Of a stretch of DNA of 64,000 nucleotides, positions 49,419-60,909 are shown piece after piece. Made by a program: the position numbers and the translations under genes. The notes below the pieces were generated by a model that was given only the letters and a program-made list of their open reading frames with translations, did no database searches and was not told where the DNA came from. Each line of letters opens with the position of its first letter. Positions within the stretch are counted from its first letter, which is position 1. Source of the stretch: Poronia punctata. Its lineage: Eukaryota > Ascomycota > Sordariomycetes > Xylariales > Xylariaceae. The stretch lies in assembly GCA_022579005.1 (NCBI GenBank), contig MU401473.1:186001-250000 (forward strand), in the 5' to 3' direction.

Positions 49419-51423
49419 CTACTTCAGCGCCCAGCTCTGTCGCACCTTACCCGAATCCCAGGTAGCCGCGATGACGAGCGCTCTAGCATTATCCTCGGCC
49501 GCCGAAAACGTGATCTCGCCCTTGACCTCGTGGCCCTCCTTCTTGACCGTCGCATTCTTCTTCTTCTCCTCCTCCTCGAGATGGGGGTCGCAGACGAGTA
49601 AGCCCTGCTTCCAATGGGTCTCGGTGGAGAAGGGACCGGTGGTGAAAGCGACGCGGTCTTGGTCGCGTTGACCCTTGGAGTCGTAGATCCATTTGAGAGC
49701 ATCTGCGTCGTCGGGAACGGGGTGTTTGTCTTCTGCCGTCGAGGTTCCTCGTGTGGTGGGGGAGAAGAAGGTGTCGAACCAGATGAGGAAGCCGTCGATG
49801 GCGTCGACGTCTCTTGTTAGTTTGGAGGTATACGGAGATGTGAAGTTGAGGTCGGCGGCTGTGGTGGTGTATAGATCGAGCATTTTGAATGCGCTGGCTT
49901 CGCCGCAGATCTTGTCCTTGGGCCAGTTCAACACGCGGGCTTCGTCGTAGATGCCTTTGGCCATGACGCTCATGTCGAACCCGTAGACGTCGGCCCAGAA
50001 GGCCTCGCCGTTCTCGCTGACCCAGACGGGATCCGAGACGGGCGCTACCCACATGTTGGTGTGTGAGGGGACCATGAGGCCGTCTGCGGCGAGGTATTTG
50101 TCGCGCGCGAAGAGGACGGAGGGAAGCATGGCTTCGAAAAGGAGGCAGTAGCCCATCCATTCGCTGACGATGATGTCGACTTTGTCGACGGGGAGGGAGA
50201 CTTCTTCCATTTTGCCGTGGAGGGTCGTGATGACGTCGGAGAGGCCGGCGTGGTAGATGTTGGAACGCGCCTTGAGGATGATGTCGCTGGCGTCGACGGC
50301 GAAGACGCGGGATGCGCCGGCGCGGGCGCAGAACATGCTGAGGATGCCTGTGCCACAGCCGATGTCTAGGACTGTCTTGCCCGCGAACAGGTGCTTGTTG
50401 TTGTAGATGAAATCTCGGTATGCTTCAGTACGGACGGTATCCTTGAGCATTGTCTCGTGAATATCTTTTTTGACAAACGTTAGTAGAGAACTTTCAAGTT
50501 TGGGGCTCCAGGCTGTTGTGAAGATCAAACAGGAGTTAGCAGTACCTACCAACACCAGCATATGATTCCCAATAATACTTGGACTCGTCCTCCCTTATAA
50601 CGGGAACGACGTCCTTATCCTTCCCCTTTCCGGCAGCATCCTGAGAGACGGCTTTATCATCGCCCCAGCGCTCGTCCAGAGTCTTCGACACAGCGTCTCT
50701 ATAATTGTCGTACTGAACAGTTATGCTGGCGAGCTTTTCCTCTAGCTCGGCATTGCGTTTCCGCAACTCGTCCACATTCTCACCATCCTGGGCTGTTGAG
50801 AGCTCGGGCAGATCGAAGAGGCCGATGATGACTGCGTCGTCATCCAAGACGGGCTTGAGATAGGCATCGTCACTGATATCTGCTAGTGAGATGTCTTCGC
50901 TTACAGGAAGACCTTCATGCACTCTTTGACGGACTGGCAAGGGGTGTTAGCAAATAGGTACATAATTCAACGGAATATAGAGTGGGGAGTTTAGTATAGT
51001 GTGTAAGGGGATGTACACAACAATGGTTCCCAAATTGAGGTCATTGCTTAGGAAGCCATCATATCAAACGAAATTTGACTGGCCGTTACACAGAGAGTTG
51101 GGACGATCCATAGTAACAACAGCGAATGAAACAAACAACCTACTAAAATTGACAAGCTTCACACAGCCGTGGAAGTCAGGTTGCAATTTCTGTCGCACGG
51201 CCAGAAAGTCAAAATTGTGCTTGTCCTTGCAGTAAACCAACATCGAGTTGACATCGGGAAAGACGCGGTCGTCAAGCAGCGAGATGACCTCGGGTGTCTC
51301 TTCTTCGTCCTCTTCGACATCGTTCCAACCCTCCTCGTCCCTAGAGTCCTCTGAATCCGAGTCACTAGAGTGATTGTCGTCCACCGGCCTGTCCTCCCTT
51401 TTGGATGAGGTCGCCATTTTCAT
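49419..51423 (-). CDS. rmt3: protein arginine N-methyltransferase 3
   Basis: Type I arginine methyltransferase; PRMT3 orthologues dimethylate ribosomal protein uS5 (Rps2). Three exons (51423-51144, 50933-50550, 50464-49419) give 569 aa. The N-terminus is very acidic and Ser/Asp-rich. The PRMT3 zinc-finger region is recognisable (DDRVFPDVNSML..C..KHNFDFL...DFHGCVKLVNFIR) but lacks the first Cys pair. A coiled-coil-like stretch follows (RKRNAELEEKLASITVQYDNY). The catalytic core has YAGVDIHETMLKD, SAM motif VLDIGCGTGILSMFCARAGA, the double-E loop SEWMGYCLLFEAML and a THW-type segment (TETHWKQ). A second in-frame ATG two codons downstream could also serve as start. The final exon is strongly GC-biased at third positions, which explains long shadow frames. 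Confidence 0.95.
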
Positions 51424-51939
51424 ATGTGAGGGGCACCTAAAAACTACACTTCATTCGCCAAGGAAACAGTGTAATTGATGGTGGGGGTGTACTGATGTGA
51501 AAAGCTGGTTCACGACAAGTAAGACTGACGTAGAGAGCCCTTGTGAGGAAGTTCGGCACGGTCAATATTTTGACCTCTGAGGAATCAAGAGGGAATTTAT
51601 CATTTACTGGGCTTTGCTGAAGAGTAGAATGCCGGACTCAACGTGTAACTCACCATGCAAATATCTCGGAGCTCCAAAGAATTTCTTCTCGAGAAGTGGA
51701 ATTGTGGAGGGGCAGGAAATCGGATAACCACATAATATTCATGTCGCATATTGTATATGTGCATACGAGTTGTATGGATGTCGTCTATCTAGGAATCAAC
51801 TTCCTTGAATAACACGGACCTTTGAACTATAATAACTAGATGTACCCGGCTGGTCTTTGGCTGAGGGCTATTTATTCCCGATCTCAAATCTTAATATATA
51901 TCGCAAGTGGCGACTAAATGTAATTTTCTCCCCCCTTTT
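51424..51939. other. spacer between PRMT3 start and USO1 stop
   Basis: 516 bp, containing the PRMT3 promoter and USO1 3' UTR. No motif named. Confidence 0.5.
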
Positions 51940-54900
51940 CTAGTCCACATCATCTTCTTCTTCAGCTGCGTCGTCATCATCATCATCGTCGTCATCGTCT
52001 TCTCCGTCCGATACATCCTCTCCCAATTCCTTAAGACGTTTCTAAATCACGGTTGGTCAACTTCCAGCAGCCAGAAATCTATGCAAAATCACACCATACC
52101 TTGTATTTATCCACCTTTTCTTCTAGGTCGCCAAACACCATCAGTAGATCGTCTAACTCTGCCTGGGTGGTGGACTGTTGCTCTTCTTTCTCCTCCAGGG
52201 ATTTTTGGACCTAGATATTGCATAAGAGTCTGCATGATAAACACGGCGATTCATAAGTGACATACCTTTTCGATTTCTGCTCGCTTCGCAGATAGTTGGC
52301 CCTCTAGATCTGTGGCGCGCTTCTCTGCAGCCTTTGCTTTCGACTCCTCACTTGAAAGCTTGGAGCTGAGCTCTTCGCGAACACCCTGTACTTCCTGAGT
52401 CCTTGCTTTATTGGCCTATTAATTTGTTAATATGATTCCAACAACACTAACCTCGGGGCTAGAGGTGAGCAAACCTTCATAAGATCGACTTCTAGACGAC
52501 TGATTGTCGCCCGGAGGTCAGCCATCTCAGCATCAGCTCTCCGTTGGACACGAGCCGCTTCGGCCTCGGCCGTCTTGCGAACATATTCTATTTGCCTCTG
52601 TAATTCGGCTTCTTTGCTGGCGTTCTCCGCACGGAGCGACTCCAAGGCGGCTATGGCCTCCTTCTGAGCGACTTCGAGTTGCCGCTGATGCCCTTGGACT
52701 TCGGCTTGGTGTCGCACGTTAAGGTTCCTATCACGGTTAGCGACATCTAGCATGCGTTGTAACGTCTGGCGAGCTCACTGAATATCATCCTCGTGATGAC
52801 GCTGAATAGCTTCGTTGACGCCTTTGATCCGGGCGAGTTCGGCGGCAGACGCTTCTTTGGAACGGCGGTGATCCGCTTGCTCTTGGCCAAGCTTGCTGTT
52901 CAAGGAAGCAACATCGGACAGGGCTGTCTGGAGAGCTTGTTCTTTTTCTTCAAGCTGGGAACGCAACGAGTCGACTAGCTCGCGCGAGATGCCCTTCTGC
53001 ACCCCATTCGTTATCACAGAAATCTCTAGGCCGGGATCTCGGTCAATCGCTCTAGCCAAACGGCTATAATTGTCTTTGAAGAATTCGACAAAGACAGCAT
53101 CAAAATAGACCTCTGGGAGATTTCCAGACCCATCTGCTTTTTGTGGGGTAACTTCGAAATCTCGCATAAAAGGGTGGCTGCGAAGTTTGTTGAAAGCGTC
53201 GATATACTTTTCTCGTCCAACCCGGGACATGATGACCGAGTGTAGCGTTGGGCGTGGTATAGGCGAGTCCTTGGTAGAGAACTCGTAGATGACGCCCAAG
53301 ATCATTGCGCAAAGTCCCTGTACCAGTACACCGCCGGCAGGGTGCCGTACTATTTCCTGTGCGAGGGCGTGGACGTTGCTACCTTCTCCTAAGAAGTCAT
53401 CAACGCCGTCCATATCCTCGAACAGCCATCCGATCAGCAGCATCAAATAGCCTACAGCCACACGATCGTCCTCGTCTCTTCCGAGGGCGGAAACGAGGTG
53501 AGCGGTAATGGTTTGAATGCAAGTCACAACCTCCTCGCCACTTTCCGCATCACCTTCGGTGACCGACATGGCAAGCGCCTTGCCTTCAGGATTATCATAA
53601 ACCAAATGGAACATGATGGCAGAGGCGAACCAGTGACGATAGGGGTCATTGACCCTCGAGATGCTGGCAGGTCGGAGCAGCGTGGTTAGCACGTTAGCCG
53701 TCTCATCGGCGCCAGATTTGTGACCTTCAATGGCGCGTCGCAGGAAGTGCATCCGCACGTCGGGGTGGCCGAAGAAATAGGCTTGGATGCACTGGCATGC
53801 AGCTACACGCAAATCGAAAGCTTGCGTCGAGGGCACGCTCAAGGCCAGATCTAATAGACCGTCTATCACGTAGATGGGCGGGATACCCTTTGGCTTACTT
53901 GCGTGCCCGTTGGTTGCTGGAGCTGGCTCTAGTACGGAAGGGACCTGAAGCTGGGCAAAGCTCTCTTGGAGACTTGCGTTGCCCCTAATAATCTCGGCAC
54001 AAGTTGTCAAAGCCTAAGACACACACGATCAATTACTGCGAATACTGGTAGGATCGGTAAGGGATCCCAAACCTCTGCTCTGATGCGAATTTCCGCACTG
54101 TGACTAAATGCAAGTTGTAGTGCATGATACAGAACGCCATGCTGCCAGAAGGCGGCTTGGTTCTGTGATGTCCCTACGGCTCCGCGTACTAGGAAGAGTC
54201 GAACAACGGCTAGCAAAGCGTAGATATTCCTGTTGCTCTGCTCTTGAGCCCACGCAGCCACCTCTTCCTCCTCTTCATTGCCCGCGCGGTATGTACTCTC
54301 CAACAACTTGGCTAGCTGCAAACCAAGCCCGCTCTCCCTGAACAAAGACTGGTTCGAAGGATTGAGGCGCAAGAGATTGGCAAGAAATATGAGACCATCT
54401 TCGACAGTCCTACCACCTTCTGAAAGTGATCCCTCTGCTTCGATTATAGCGAATATGCGTTCGAAAGCGTTCTGGTATGCCACCGACTGCTGTATGAGTG
54501 GCGACGACGGTGTGAGGTATGTGAGAAGCGTCAGAGCTTCGTTACGGATAGCTTCGCGACGGTCGTCAAGGACGGCGACTAATCGGGGAATACCCAAGGG
54601 GGCCAAGGAGATGCATTCCTCGGTTCTTTCCGTTCGGGCAGATAGGATGGCAACGAGTAACTGTAGGGAGTAAAGGCGGGAGTAGAAATCAGAGGTTTCG
54701 AGAAAGTCCAGGAGCAAGGTGACATTCTCTTGCCGCTGCGTGAATTCGTCTGCGAGCCATAGTGCGATTTCCTCGGATGCTTCGGGACTATCTTGGTTAG
54801 GGTTAAAGAGCATTAACAGCGTCTCGAGGACGACTCGGACCGTGTCGACATCTTCACCGTCAGTAGATAAGCAGGCAATGAGACTTCTCAGCGCGCCCGA

Positions 54901-55059
54901 CGCAACCGAAGCAGGGTAGTCCTTAGCAAAGCTGCGGAGGCCGAGGATGGCGGCGCGCCTGTCTTCAAGAAGAGTGGCCGAGCCAAGACGTCCGCTGAGG
55001 ACTGTTATAGTATCGCCCACAGACTGCTTCGCCGGAGCCGTAGCAATACTTGAGAACAT
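51940..55059 (-). CDS. USO1: vesicle tethering factor Uso1/p115
   Basis: Long coiled-coil tether acting in ER-to-Golgi vesicle docking. Six exons (55059-54073, 54013-52779, 52727-52475, 52415-52266, 52210-52100, 52041-51940) give 945 aa with all phases consistent. I start at ATG 55059 (MFSSIATAPAKQSVGDTI) because homologues begin there; the open frame extends 33 codons upstream without family similarity. Residues about 1-650 form the armadillo-like head, including ATLLEDRRAAILGLRSFAK, GIPRLVAVLDDRREAIRNEAL and the GLCAMILGVIYEFST region. From about 680 the protein is coiled coil (LRSQLEEKEQALQTALSDVASL). It ends in the typical acidic tail with a run of Asp. Four of the five introns lie at or near the coiled-coil part. 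It is divergent from RAT1. Confidence 0.95.
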
Positions 55060-56108
55060 GGTTTGTGCAGTTCGTTTACCTGTACGCGTGACAGGGCCAT
55101 TGGCGAACTGGAAATAAACTATCACACGGCTAGATACATAACGGACTTGGGCGAACACGAAAGGGCTTGGGGCTTGGGGCGGTTACCCGAAGATAATGAC
55201 TTGTCTGTCCGTGATAGGCGCCTCGACTGATTTACAAAACTTGGAGCTTAAATATTTTGGTTCTTCTGGCCAGATCCGCAGGCCGGCAGTGGACAAGGTA
55301 GCACTGGACTTTGGGCCAGATTGGTGTCGTCGTTCCATCTGTATGGGAAGCCCAAGCACCTGCGTCATACCATATATGCATAGGTGATGCTTGTAAACAG
55401 CCATTGCCGCTGAAAAGGGGCATCTGAATGGCCATTTTGGTCCCGTCTTTCGCTTTAACAGTACAGGACACTTCATTATGTACATGCAAGGTACATCGTG
55501 CTTTGACGTAGGCTGAGTGGCTCACCTGGTGGGGCCTTGGTTGTTGCGAACTCTTTTGTTGCGCCAGGAAAGGATGAAACATGGAAGTCCCTACATAATA
55601 CTCGTAATGCAACCTACAACTTGATGTTGTCATTGTCCGTGCGCATCTTACGTGTACTCGGGAGAAGTCAATAATTCTAACACATAAAATAATTTCTTTG
55701 TCCCCCCGCTCGCCGCGGCATTTCCTTTTGCTATTTGCAGCATTATCTATTTCCAAAGGTCTGAAAGGCGACAAGGCGTTCTGCGCGTTACCGAAACCTC
55801 GCGTACAGTCCTCGAGACGCCGTAAATTTATGCGCCAGCCGACTACTGCATCTATTTCGCTACGAGTCCAGCGGCGACTACACCCGACCGCTACAAACAC
55901 TCGGTCGCATCTTGAGGATCTCTTTGTGCCATCATCAGAACTTGTAGCAGGACGCCTCGTTGGCAACTCTGACCTGTTCTGCCTGTCTGAGTTTTGCTAT
56001 TGGAATTGGCTGAAGCCTATAAAGGCTCTACTTTGAATTGTTACATTCATATTAGGCGCCCCATATTCCCGTAATACAATCGACGACCCTGATATCAACA
56101 ACGCCATA
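55060..56108. promoter_or_regulatory. divergent upstream region of USO1 and RAT1
   Basis: 1,049 bp between start codons. Open frames on both strands (for example 55232-55966 minus) have no domain and look fortuitous. It holds both promoters; no specific element is recognised. Confidence 0.5.
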
Positions 56109-59100
56109 ATGGGTATCCCAGCCGCGTTCCGATGGCTTTCTACCAAGTACCCGAAGATCATCTCGCCGGTAATCGAGGACAAGCCGATTGTAATGGACGA
56201 TGGCTCCGTAATACCCGTCGATACAACCCGCCCCAACCCGAACGGTGAAGAGTTCGATAATCTGTATTTGGATATGAACGGCATCGTTCATCCTTGCTCA
56301 CATCCGGAGGATAGGCCTGCGCCCAAAGATGAAGAAGAGATGATGTTGGAGATTTTCAAATACACCGACCGTGTAGTCAACATGGTCCGCCCGAGGAAAC
56401 TGTTGATGATTGCTATTGGTATGATTTGCTGGGAACGCCCCTGCATTTATCTTCCCTCCTTGTCTCAGTATTTACTAACTCGTGTTACAGATGGTGTCGC
56501 ACCTCGTGCCAAGATGAACCAACAAAGGTCACGGCGCTTTCGAGCGGCACAAGAGGCCAAGGAAAAGCAGGCTGATAAGGAGGAACTTTTGAAGATGATC
56601 AAACAACAGAATGGAGGAGTTTTGCCCCCCGAAACCTTGGCATCATTGACTAAGAAGGCATTTGACTCTAATTCAATTACTCCTGGTACCCCATTCATGG
56701 ACATTCTAGCTGTCAGTTTGAGATATTGGTGTGCTTACAAGCTGAACACCGATCCCGGCTGGGCTAATATGAAAGTCATTATTTCCGATGCCACCGTTCC
56801 CGGAGAGGGCGAACATAAGATCATGAACTTTGTCCGCTCACAAAGAGCCTCGCCCGAGCACGACCCAAACACAAGACACGTTATATATGGACTGGATGCT
56901 GATCTTATCATGCTTGGTCTTGCAACTCATGAACCCCACTTCCGCGTGCTTCGAGAAGATGTCTTCTTCCAGGACAGTAAGGCCCGGACCTGCAGAGTCT
57001 GTGGTCAGAAGGGCCATGAAGCAAGAAATTGCCGTGGCGAAGCCAAAGAGAAAGATGGTGAGTTCGACGAGAAGGACAAAGAGGTCCCGTTGAAACCCTT
57101 CATCTGGCTACACGTGTCAGTGCTGCGAGAATACCTCGCTGTAGAGCTCGAAGTCCCCGGCTTGCCCTTCCGCTGGGATATGGAACGAGCAATTGACGAC
57201 TGGGTCTTCATGTGCTTCTTTGTTGGCAACGATTTTCTTCCTCATCTTCCTGCTCTTGAAATTCGCGAAAACGGTATTGATACATTGACCGCGATTTGGA
57301 AGGACAACCTGCCTTTCATGGGCGGATACATGACTAAAGACGGGAATGTTGAACTCGCAAGAGCACAATACATCCTCGATGGGCTAGGAAAACAAGAAGA
57401 TGCTATCTTTAGACGGCGGAAAGAGGTGGAAGATCGAAGGGAGGCTGGCTTCAAGCGGCGAAAGCTCCAGGAACAACAGCGTAACGGTCAGAACAACCAT
57501 TCTGGCGCCAAGGGCGCTGATAGTGGTCTGCCCGGCGGACTGCCACAGTCTTTGACGCATGACATGATTGTCAACCGAAGTGCTCCAGTTGCGGATGCCA
57601 ATACGGCGAATAAGAGTGCCGCCGCTGTCCTAAAGAGTCAGATTCAAGGTTTAATGTCTACCCCTATTAAACCCCAAGCGGAGACGACAGCAGTGCAAAC
57701 GCCGCCCTCTGCGGGTACCAAGCGGAAGGCTTCCGAGATGGAGGCAAGTGGCCCCGGTGCACCTGCTAATGAGCCCGCATCTGCGGAGGCCGAAGACAGT
57801 GTCCGCCTCTGGGAAGACGGTTACGCAGACCGGTACTATGAACAGAAATTCAATGTTGACCCTAAGGATATGGACTTTCGACGCAAGGTAGCCTGGGCAT
57901 ATACCGAAGGGCTGGCTTGGGTTCTTCGGTACTATTTTCAAGGCTGCCCCTCGTGGGAATGGTTCTATCCGTATCACTACGCACCCTTTGCTCAGGACTT
58001 CAAGGACCTCGCACAGCTGGAGATCAACTTCGAAAAGGGTAGGATTGCAAGGCCGTTTGAGCAGCTCATGAGTGTGCAGCCTGCCGCTTCACGCCACGTG
58101 CTTCCGGAAGTTTTCCACCCCTTAATGACAGAGGAGGATAGCCCAATCATCGACTTCTACCCGGAAGATTTTGTAGTCGACCTCAACGGCAAAAAGATGG
58201 CGTGGCAGGGTGTTGCTCTTCTGCCATTCATCGAAATGCCACGGTTGCTAGCTGCGATAGAGGAAAAGTATCCTTTGTTAGCAGAGGAAGACGCGGCCCG
58301 TAATAAACCGGGGAAAGAGTATCTCCTACTGTCCGAGGCGAACCAGGAGTTATACGACGACGTCATCTCGCATTTCTATTCCAAGAAGCAAGGCGCTCCA
58401 AAGTACAATCTTGACGCGCGGAAGAGCCAAGGCCTGTCGGGCAAGGTTGAGAAGATCCCTGATTACCTACCTCACGCCACCCTAGAATATCCTCTAGAGA
58501 GAAAAGGCATGCCTGATGTAGACGATGATCGGTCATTAACGTAAGTGGCGTACTCGAGTATCGTGCTTGGAACATGCTAACTTTTGCGCAGCGTTCATTA
58601 TGACATGCCAAGCTCTTCACATACGCACAAATCCATGCTTCTTCGCGGCGTCAAATTACCACCACCAGCTCTAAATGGTAGTGATATCGAGGAACTCAAG
58701 GGCAAGTCGAGGAACAGCGGTCGTAGTTATCGCGGTGCTCCTCTCGGCCGTCAGTATGATGATGGGAGGAGAGAGCGGATGAATTATGGACCGGACTCAC
58801 GCCGTGGTGGAGGCCCACGTTACGGCAATGGCAATGCTACAGGACATAGTGGGGCCGCCTCTTATCCGGTACAGCCTATTATCCCTCCAGGCTGGCAACC
58901 ACCGGCTCCCGGTTTACCAGGATTTGGAAGCGGTGTGCCACCACCGCCTCCCCCGGCTTATCACGGCAGTTCCCAGAATGGTTATGGAAACGGCTATGCC
59001 GGCGGTCGTGGGAACTATGGAGGTTCATACGGAGCTGCATACGGAGGTCCGCCTGGTGCAAATCAGGGATATAACCAACGACAGGCACCACCCGGACCGC

Positions 59101-59225
59101 CCCCAAATTATGCAGGCCGGTACAATAACGGCTCAGCTGGTTATCAAGGACATAATAACCGCCCTCATGACGACGGGCGAAATAATCGTGGAGGACGTGG
59201 CCGTGGATACGGCCCCAGGGGATGA
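56109..59225 (+). CDS. RAT1: nuclear 5'-3' exoribonuclease Rat1/Xrn2
   Basis: Degrades 5'-monophosphate RNA, driving Pol II torpedo termination and rRNA/snoRNA processing in the nucleus. Three exons (56109-56418, 56491-58540, 58592-59225) give 997 aa. The first intron is in frame (72 nt); removing it restores [20 protein letters not shown]. The XRN_N domain starts at MGIPAAFRWLSTKYP. Acidic metal ligands sit in LDMNGIVHPC, SDATVPGEGEHKIM, YGLDADLIMLGL and FVGNDFLPHLP. A CCHC zinc knuckle (CRVCGQKGHEARNC) is inserted in the nuclease domain, as in fungal Rat1. RYYFQGCPSWEWFYPYHYAPFA is the conserved Xrn tail block. The C-terminus is Gly/Arg/Tyr/Pro-rich with RGG repeats. Confidence 0.98.
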
Positions 59226-60909
59226 GAGGCAAGACGGAGTGGTTTTAAAAGGCGTTTGGAGGCTACGGTTATGTAACAACAGATACGGGCCCAGCGGTTC
59301 TCATGTGGAAATAAGAATTGTCTCGCAAAATACACTTTCACTAGAAACTCCCCAGTCCATGTTCGGAACGCGCTTCTCGCGATGTCACATCAACTATGGT
59401 CCACCTACCCCACCCAATCTGAGGTACTGGTTAACGTGACCCTTGAGTCGTAGCTCACCACGAGCTATGCATTCCAAATATACTCAATACTAATAACAAA
59501 TTAACAATAGCTATTCCCTCTGTCATGTCAACTTCCCATCCGCTTCTCCAGCTGTTACAAATGGCTAACGTCCTGTTCAGAGCATGACGTGGTAGTTTGG
59601 TCTAATCTAGCCATGCTACAGTCCCACGTTTCTGATCTCTTCCTCGATGTATTCTTGCAGTCTCGTCTAGGTCCTTGTGATGCTTAGTGCAGTATCCGCT
59701 AAAGATGAACCACGTTTCAATGTTTTGCAGTAGCTCGAGTAATATTTCTTGCTATGGTGTCGTGCTTCCCTTTCGCATATCTGCCACAACCTGCGGGCCT
59801 GCCAAGTTTAAGGCACTCTACTCCAGGGTATCCTCTCATTGAGTATTCTCAGCTTTATGGTTGGTCCAGCATAATTTAAATCATATTTTTTCAAGGCCGT
59901 GGATTTCATCCGCCAGTCCACGACCTCCTCGTAGACTAGGTTAATACACGTAATACATTACATCCAGAGGTTGATAAAACCAGGCATCGCCCCCACAATA
60001 CCCCTCTCTAATAAGGCCTCTACAGCCTACCTAGTGGTCCTAGTATAACCCCTAGTGGAGATCGATCCCTCCACCGCTCTCTCATCTGCCAAGAAACTTG
60101 CACCTAATTATGACAACGGTAATATCCCCTGGTCTAGGGTAAAGCCAACTAACTAAACTAACCTGACCTAACTGTATGGTCTTTTCGATGAATGTTTCAA
60201 ATTTCAGGACAGGCACACAGGCTGGCTTATAATTTGTAGGCTTTTACGGGCCAAACAGGCTTCCCGGAGAGACCCCTCATTTTGTAGGTGGAAGAGGCCA
60301 GCCCCCCCCCCCCCCCAAGGTAACCGTTGGAAGCTTAAAACGTCCACACACCAAGCCTTTAACCTAGTCGCAATCTTGTGTGTCCGCGCGGTGCGCCAAG
60401 GATATAATCTTCAGACGTCGCGAAGGAGGAATGCGTATGGGCAGAATTAACTCGACCAGATTATTCGCTTCACAGTACATTGCCCACATCAAATCCTACC
60501 TCGTTACCATATATATCTATTTTAGACCAGATCCAACCCCCCGACATTAGGTTATCTTATCTGCACACCTCTGGCTGCTGTTCGCTGCTCGTCGACAAAG
60601 GCGTTTCGTTTGCTCCAACTTGTCACAAATATCGGAAATATCTCAGTTGCAGGTATAACTTGGCTTGTGTGGACGAGCTGCGTGAACCACCCGTGCATAC
60701 TTTGGTCTACTGTGTGGTATGATTTACTAATTGTCGTCCGCGGCGAGCCTGTTGTGCGAAATTGACCCAGGAGCAAGACGATATCTGCGATTCGAAATTA
60801 CGCTCCGCTTCTCTGCTCGGGGCTCTAAAACACTCAACTTTGCCCTAACTTGCTTGATGGCGCCGTCATGACGATACGCGACTGTTAGTAACCCGTAATC
60901 GATCACAAG
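59226..60909. other. 1.7-kb spacer between RAT1 and the RasGAP-like gene
   Basis: RAT1 3' flank and the upstream region of the last gene. It contains a C-run of about 16 (near 60302-60317). The sequence around 60390-60900 is probably a long 5' leader or promoter. A frame at 60480-60722 has no domain. Confidence 0.45.

Noticed and set aside
55232..55966. 244-codon minus-strand frame in the USO1/RAT1 promoter
   Set aside because: No domain or splice logic, and it overlaps the divergent promoter.
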